DNA from: Verrucomicrobia bacterium 12-59-8
GTDB taxonomy: Bacteria > Verrucomicrobiota > Verrucomicrobiae > Verrucomicrobiales > Verrucomicrobiaceae
DNA: 5,753 bases
Assembly: GCA_002279765.1 (NCBI GenBank)
Contig: NCCR01000369.1
Coordinates: forward strand, 1-5,753
Direction of reading: 5' to 3'
In this document: positions 1 through 5,753 of the stretch, in pieces
How the letters are laid out: the number at the start of each line of letters is the position of its first letter
Position numbering within the stretch: the first letter of the stretch is position 1
The notes under the pieces: generated by a model
What the model was told of the DNA's origin: nothing
What the model saw: the letters and a program-made list of their open reading frames with translations, nothing else
The model's database searches: none
Position numbers and translations under genes: made by a program

Positions 1-1
1 G

Positions 2-253
2 GCGGTGGATTGGTATGAGGAGCAGAGTGCAGGACTGGGAGAAGATTTCTTCGCGAAGTTAAAGGATGCCCTGGCTCAGATAGAAGCGCGCCCGGAAGGG
101 TTCAGTTTCTGGCTGGCTTCATCCTCCGTCCGGCGGGTGAAATTGCGGCGCTTTCCATACGACGTGCTCTATGAAATCCGGCCTGGGCGGGTTCGCGTTC
201 TCTGTCTGCGGCATGAAAAAAGACATCCGCGTTACGGGGTCGGGAGAGCATGA
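2..253 (+). CDS. ParE/RelE-family toxin, 5'-truncated by the window edge
   Basis: This is the C-terminal part of a type II toxin-antitoxin toxin of the ParE/RelE superfamily. These are small proteins that poison gyrase (ParE) or cleave mRNA on ribosomes (RelE); the sequence does not say which. The family pattern is clear: an Asp-Trp-Tyr-Glu-Glu-Gln helix start, then GLGEDFF, then an isoleucine-containing helix ending in ARPEGF, the pair RR followed by RRFPYDVLYEI, and the closing His-Glu-Lys-Arg-His-Pro-Arg-Tyr. The frame is open to the window edge, with an Ala codon at 2-4 ahead of the GTG at 5. The family usually has about 15 more residues before this point, so I treat the gene as partial and do not accept the GTG as the start. 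The usual Trp after the final Pro-Arg-Tyr is Gly here. The antitoxin gene would be expected just upstream, outside the window. It is the only gene here on the plus strand. Confidence 0.8.
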   Translation, partial: AVDWYEEQSAGLGEDFFAKLKDALAQIEARPEGFSFWLASSSVRRVKLRRFPYDVLYEIRPGRVRVLCLRHEKRHPRYGVGRA

Positions 254-760
254 CCTTTCACGGACGTCGGTCGCCGCAGTGGACCCCGACGTAGTCCCGG
301 CATGCCACGGTGTGATTCCGGACGTAGGTTGGGTGTGTTTGGCGTGCCGATCCCTCTCACGCTCCACAGTTCCCTTCGCCAAACCGCCCGACTCTGGGCG
401 GCACCGAAGTCATGCGGCGTTAGCACACGCTCCCAGACGGGCGGGCTGTCGCCACACCCATCCTACGCCCCATTCATGAACCGCAACGCGGTCCCGTCAC
501 GGGCGATTCGCTGCCGCAGGGTCGTTCGGGTGACGGAACCTCGTTGAGGTTCCTGATCCGACGGGGATCGTGGGTGGCGCGGTTCCCAGGAGAGCACTCG
601 CTATCGCTCGGCACTCCTGGGCTGCATGAAGAAAGCCCGGTAGGCTTTGGGGATGAACGTGATGGACTAGATGCGGAGGCAGTTTTTTGAATTTTTGCAC
701 CCTAACGCCGGTTCCCGAAGCTAACTTGAGGATTCGGCCTTGGTTGCGTGTGGCGGTTGC
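254..760. other. Gene-free, hairpin-rich region
   Basis: I see no convincing protein gene in these roughly 500 bases. Short open frames on both strands have the Arg/Pro-rich, low-information look of non-coding GC-rich DNA. The stretch is instead packed with inverted repeats: 264-270/286-292 (7 bp), 298-306/341-349 (9 bp, one G-T wobble), 374-378/405-409 enclosing 384-389/396-401 (6 bp), 480-484/488-492 (5 bp), 535-542/546-553 (8 bp, 3-base loop), 555-559/565-569 (5 bp), 585-592/614-621 (8 bp) and 632-637/643-648 (6 bp). A 7-bp stem, 494-500/530-536, competes with the 535-553 hairpin. High GC makes short stems common by chance, but the density and the perfect 8-bp arms are notable. It may be a dispersed intergenic repeat or a structured RNA; the strand is unknown. 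Confidence 0.5.
707..738 (-). other. attC-like dyad after the phosphatase gene (weak)
   Basis: Read on the minus strand, the phosphatase stop is followed by GCCGAAT (738-732). This matches six of seven bases of the GCCGAAC expected as the R'' box of a cassette that begins with TTCGGC. An imperfect dyad then pairs GCCG with CGGC, CC with GG and AAG with CTT around a TTAG loop, and runs straight into GTTAGGG (706-700), which fits the R' consensus GTTRRRY except at the last base. At about 39 bases in total it is shorter than normal attC sites, and R'' lacks the conserved AAC. It may be a decayed site, a simple terminator-like hairpin without a T-tract, or chance. Confidence 0.25.
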
Positions 761-1417
761 TCATCGGAGTTGATTGGCTCGTATCTGACCCTGCTGGTTC
801 GCCTGCCAGTAAAGACCAGTTCTGGTCTCAAGACAAGTCAGCCATCCTCCTCCGAATGCGTGAGTGTCTATGCAGACGGCGTGTCCCACGTCCTTCGGAA
901 CGCCTGACTTCTGCGAAGTATGCCCACAAATCATACGGCGGCCCGAGTGATGCGGAGATGGGTCGCCAAAGAACTCCCAGAACAACATGTAGTCTGGCTG
1001 ATCGGCCAAGTCATAGTCTGGATAGGCGTTGGCGTGGACGAAGAAATCGGTCTCTGTCTCGTGGTAAGCCACCGTGGACGTGAGGAACTGCCAATGGCTG
1101 TCGGGAATGTCAGCGGAAGTCTGGCAGTGATATGAATCCAAGGTAGCATCACCACCACAACCAAGCCACTCGGTCAAAGCAGTGCGATCCTCTCGTGCTC
1201 TGAGCATCATGATCTCATGGTTCCCTCGCAGGCTGACAAGCTGGCAACGGAGCTGGAGTTCAAGCAAGTAATCTACAACTCCCTTCGAGTCGGGGCCGCG
1301 GTCCACATAGTCGCCAAGCATGATGACTTTGTCGGATGAGCGGAAACGAAGCTCTGAATCAAGTCGTCTCAAAGCAGTCGAGCATCCGTGAACATCTCCG
1401 ATGGCAAATATCCGCAT
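761..1417 (-). CDS. PPP/calcineurin-like metallophosphoesterase (Ser/Thr protein phosphatase family)
   Basis: A complete 218-residue protein with the full metal-binding signature of the phosphoprotein phosphatase superfamily: GDVHG at residues 7-11, GDYVDRG at 35-41, GNHE at 65-68, FVHA with a conserved His at 126-129, and CGHT at 164-167, followed by Ile-Asp-Thr at 183-185. These residues bind a two-metal centre that hydrolyses phosphate esters. Known relatives include bacterial PrpA/PrpB protein phosphatases and the ApaH dinucleotide hydrolases, so the substrate cannot be fixed from sequence. No signal peptide or membrane segment is visible, so it is probably cytoplasmic. I chose the ATG at 1417 because the conserved strand MRIFAIGD begins there; an in-frame TTG at 1450 would only add eleven unconserved residues and would lie inside the attC site. 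The start is 28 bases inside a predicted integron cassette boundary (1445/1444), typical cassette geometry. No clear ribosome binding site is seen. Confidence 0.88.
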   Translation of the reverse strand: MRIFAIGDVHGCSTALRRLDSELRFRSSDKVIMLGDYVDRGPDSKGVVDYLLELQLRCQLVSLRGNHEIMMLRAREDRTALTEWLGCGGDATLDSYHCQTSADIPDSHWQFLTSTVAYHETETDFFVHANAYPDYDLADQPDYMLFWEFFGDPSPHHSGRRMICGHTSQKSGVPKDVGHAVCIDTHAFGGGWLTCLETRTGLYWQANQQGQIRANQLR

Positions 1418-1438
1418 GGCGAGTGGCGCTGTTAGTTG

Positions 1439-1567
1439 GCCGAACGTCAAAGAGCACGCAACCCATTCAGCGGGAGCGAGCGTCGATCACGGGGTTGATA
1501 TTGGAACTAAGGGTGAGCATGAAAACAGGGCAACTGATAGGGGTTGCTGTGTCTCGTCTTGTTCGCC
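1439..1567 (-). other. Putative integron attC recombination site
   Basis: On the minus strand this 129-bp element has the attC order R''-L''-variable centre-L'-R'. R'' is GGCGAAC (1567-1561) and R' is GTTCGGC (1445-1439). Between them, arm GAG-CAC-GCAACCC pairs over 13 bases: 1452-1454 with 1553-1555, 1455-1457 with 1549-1551, and 1458-1464 with 1541-1547. Single unpaired bases at 1548 and 1552 lie on the L'' arm only. Such extrahelical bases on L'' give known attC sites their orientation. Unpaired spacers of 5 and 6 bases separate the R and L boxes. A further weak pairing joins 1465-1470 with 1534-1538. R' deviates from GTTRRRY at one position (C). The orientation agrees with the two minus-strand genes on either side. 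No integrase gene is in view, so activity is inference. Confidence 0.72.
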
Positions 1568-2033
1568 GATTCTTTTCGTCAGGAGTCGAACCCAATACCG
1601 GAGCAAGATCGCTCCATAAATTCAATTCGCCAAGCACGACCGTCTCCGTCATCTCCAAGGTCGGCAAGAATGACTCTCTCCGTCTTCTGGAGCATGAAAC
1701 GGATTGTTCCATACTCTGGCGATCAATCTCACTCGAAAGGTCATCTCCATATTCAGACTTGGCGTTGGCCTTCTCACGGATCAGGGTATCAATCAACCAT
1801 TCTCTGGATCGAAGAATCTCTCTCGCATACTCGACAAGTGCAGGATCGGGCTCCCTCGTCCACTCATAGGAAATCGTGAACTGGAAGCCCTCGAACTCAC
1901 CGCACCACGCCTCGTCATCGTCGGACCATTCTGTCTGGCCCAAGATCGGATCAGCCCAAGTCTTGTTGGGTTCTTCACCTTTGCGGAAGAGATTGCCAAA
2001 TATGCCCATTTGTGAGGTGATTATTCTGGCGAA
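1445..2033 (-). mobile_element. Putative integron gene cassette (one ORF plus attC)
   Basis: The predicted cassette runs on the minus strand from TTCGCC just after G2034 to G1445 in the attC R' box. In an excised circular cassette the leading TTRRRY joins its own attC, so the cassette start should be complementary to its own R''. Here (G)TTCGCC at 2034-2028 is the exact reverse complement of R'' GGCGAAC at 1567-1561, 461 bases away. The next cassette begins TTCGGC, a different sequence, as expected. The single gene starts 24 bases inside the cassette, and its corrected stop falls 11 bases before R''. Base composition is near 50% GC in lines I counted, well below nrdA. The insertion lies about 90 bases past the nrdA stop codon with no attI or integrase between. 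Confidence 0.65.
1467..2009 (-). CDS. Small cassette-borne protein of unknown function, probably frameshifted near its C-terminus
   Basis: The open frame encodes 180 residues, but only about the first 97 look like a real protein: a short hydrophobic-basic start (MGIFGNLFRK), then DPILGQTEW, an Asp/Glu-rich Trp-containing strand region, and a helix from about residue 57 to 80. This layout recalls small bacterial domain-of-unknown-function proteins that open with a DPxLG motif (DUF2262-like); I am not certain of the family. After about residue 97 the frame turns into Arg/Ser/Thr-rich noise. The overlapping -1 frame, open from 1722 to a stop at 1579-1581, instead reads IRFMLQKTERVILADLGD and later WRIEFMERSCSGIGFDS, which looks like a natural protein end. 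A one-base deletion (or equivalent) at about 1695-1722 would explain this, giving a protein of about 143 residues. That stop also sits just before the attC site, as cassette genes usually do. No clear ribosome binding site. Confidence 0.6.
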   Translation of the reverse strand: MGIFGNLFRKGEEPNKTWADPILGQTEWSDDDEAWCGEFEGFQFTISYEWTREPDPALVEYAREILRSREWLIDTLIREKANAKSEYGDDLSSEIDRQSMEQSVSCSRRRRESFLPTLEMTETVVLGELNLWSDLAPVLGSTPDEKNRRTRRDTATPISCPVFMLTLSSNINPVIDARSR

Positions 2034-2054
2034 CGTTGTTTAGCCACACTTAAT

Positions 2055-2086
2055 TGTGGGCGAATCGGATTCGCCCACAGTTTTTT
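2055..2086 (+). terminator. Perfect 12-bp hairpin followed by T6 on the plus strand
   Basis: Arms 2055-2066 and 2068-2079 are perfect 12-bp complements around one base, effectively a 10- to 11-bp stem in RNA, followed on the plus strand by TTTTTT (2081-2086) and a second T6 at 2091-2096. This is a textbook intrinsic terminator for plus-strand transcription, but no plus-strand gene lies upstream of it. In the nrdA direction (minus strand) the hairpin is preceded by the A-runs and followed by only AATTAAG, so it would stop nrdA transcripts poorly unless termination there does not need a U-tract. An alternative stem, CCACA 2044-2048 with TGTGG 2055-2059, shares one arm. Confidence 0.5.
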
Positions 2087-2123
2087 ATGGTTTTTTGAGG
2101 CGGAGGGTGGCGATGTCCCTTGT

Positions 2124-5479
<3,356 letters not shown>

Positions 5480-5490
<11 letters not shown>

Positions 5491-5599
5491 GGGCGGAGAA
5501 GTCCAGGCTGGAGATTAACGTGAGCAGTTGATTGACGGAAATGGGTGAAAGGGGCGGAAGAAAAAGTTCACCGGAAAACTCCAGCGGAAAATCGGCCAT
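5480..5599 (-). CDS. Possible 39-codon ORF between nrdB and nrdA (weak)
   Basis: An ATG at 5599 opens a 39-codon frame that begins MADFPLEFSGELFLPPL and ends TGA at 5482-5480, overlapping the first 11 bases of nrdA in another frame. Such an overlap would allow translational coupling of nrdA to a leader peptide. Against it: no ribosome binding site, no recognised family, and an open run of this length arises by chance in roughly one of six or seven tries. The remainder of the 5491-5626 gap holds an AT-rich stretch (about 5600-5630) that could carry a promoter, but I cannot assign -10 and -35 boxes with confidence and I see no NrdR-box consensus. Confidence 0.15.
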
Positions 5600-5606
5600 T
5601 AATGAT

Positions 5607-5635
5607 AAATTAAAGATCCAAAGAAATTAAAGATC
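5607..5635. repeat. 12-bp direct repeat with 17-bp period at the nrdB stop codon
   Basis: AAATTAAAGATC occurs exactly at 5607-5618 and 5624-5635, separated by five bases. The right-hand copy contains the nrdB stop codon (TAA read on the minus strand at 5629-5627), so the left-hand copy repeats the gene's last codons just past its end. It could be a small tandem duplication or a pair of binding sites; it does not match the NrdR box consensus. Confidence 0.6.
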
Positions 5636-5753
5636 GTCGTCGGAGCAGGCGGCAAGCGCGGAGGACTTCTGGTAGTCGGTCACCTTGCCCTCAAAGAAAT
5701 TTTGCTCCTTCTTGATGTCCATCAGCTCCGCCAGCCATGGCAGCGGATTGGTG
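5627..5753 (-). CDS. nrdB: Ribonucleotide reductase small subunit NrdB, C-terminal end (partial)
   Basis: The last 41 residues of the class I ribonucleotide reductase small subunit, cut by the window edge. NrdB holds the metal cofactor that makes the radical used by NrdA. The stretch TNPLPWLAELMDIKKEQNFF followed by EGKVTDYQKSSAL is the characteristic C-terminal helix and tail of NrdB proteins; the extreme C-terminus normally docks into NrdA. Here the tail ends in Cys-Ser-Asp-Asp-Asp-Leu, acidic, as is common. The stop is TAA at 5629-5627. It lies immediately upstream of nrdA on the same strand, so the two are probably co-transcribed as nrdB-nrdA. Confidence 0.93.
   Translation of the reverse strand, partial: TNPLPWLAELMDIKKEQNFFEGKVTDYQKSSALAACSDDDL

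Noticed and set aside
232..426. 64-codon minus-strand frame, and overlapping plus-strand frames, in the hairpin-rich region
   Set aside because: No motif, Arg/Pro-rich composition, several equally long frames overlap on both strands, and the inverted repeats explain the pattern better.
652..738. A full-length second attC ending at GTTCATC (658-652)
   Set aside because: R'' and R' do not complement each other and the inner arms match at only about 7 of 12 positions.
1336..1869. 177-codon plus-strand frame across the attC site
   Set aside because: It is antisense to the phosphatase start and the cassette ORF, has no recognisable domain, and the minus-strand genes explain the region.
5491..5626. 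NrdR boxes or a clear sigma-70 promoter ahead of nrdA
   Set aside because: No pair of sequences near the NrdR consensus was found, and no -35/-10 pair with proper spacing stood out.

Overview
The window reads as a piece of a GC-rich bacterial chromosome, probably from the PVC group and most plausibly a Verrucomicrobium relative. The main reason is the ribonucleotide reductase large subunit, which has a long N-terminus with two ATP-cone-like segments, as in the chlamydial type of NrdA. Start codons lack clear Shine-Dalgarno sequences. The taxonomic call is inference from protein style only.

Right part (about 2124-5753, minus strand): the end of nrdB (small subunit of class I ribonucleotide reductase) is followed by nrdA, in the order nrdB then nrdA. 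Together they make deoxyribonucleotides for DNA synthesis. All key catalytic and redox cysteines of NrdA are visible, but the gene is broken as sequenced. An exact 49-bp tandem duplication (3162-3210 and 3211-3259) shifts the frame by one base after residue 760. Removing one copy restores a continuous 1105-residue protein. This is either an assembly error or a very recent, revertible mutation.

Middle part (about 700-2034, minus strand): directly downstream of nrdA lie two short genes of lower GC (about 48-55% in lines I counted, against about 63-67% in nrdA). They are arranged like integron gene cassettes. The first encodes a small, apparently frameshifted protein of unknown function. It is followed at 1439-1567 by a sequence with the architecture of an attC recombination site: R'' GGCGAAC, R' GTTCGGC, an imperfect stem, and extra unpaired bases on one arm. 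The bases that would begin this cassette (GTTCGCC at 2034-2028) are the exact complement of its R'' box, as expected for an excisable cassette. The second gene is a complete PPP-family metallophosphoesterase that starts 28 bases after the next cassette boundary. No integron integrase lies in the window, so this looks like an integrase-less cassette cluster (CALIN-like) or the edge of a larger integron.

Left part (1-760): the 3' end of a ParE/RelE-type toxin gene on the plus strand, then about 500 bases with no convincing gene but many back-to-back inverted repeats. The latter may be a repeated element or a structured RNA. Between nrdA and the first cassette is a strong perfect hairpin whose T-tract faces the wrong way to terminate nrdA.
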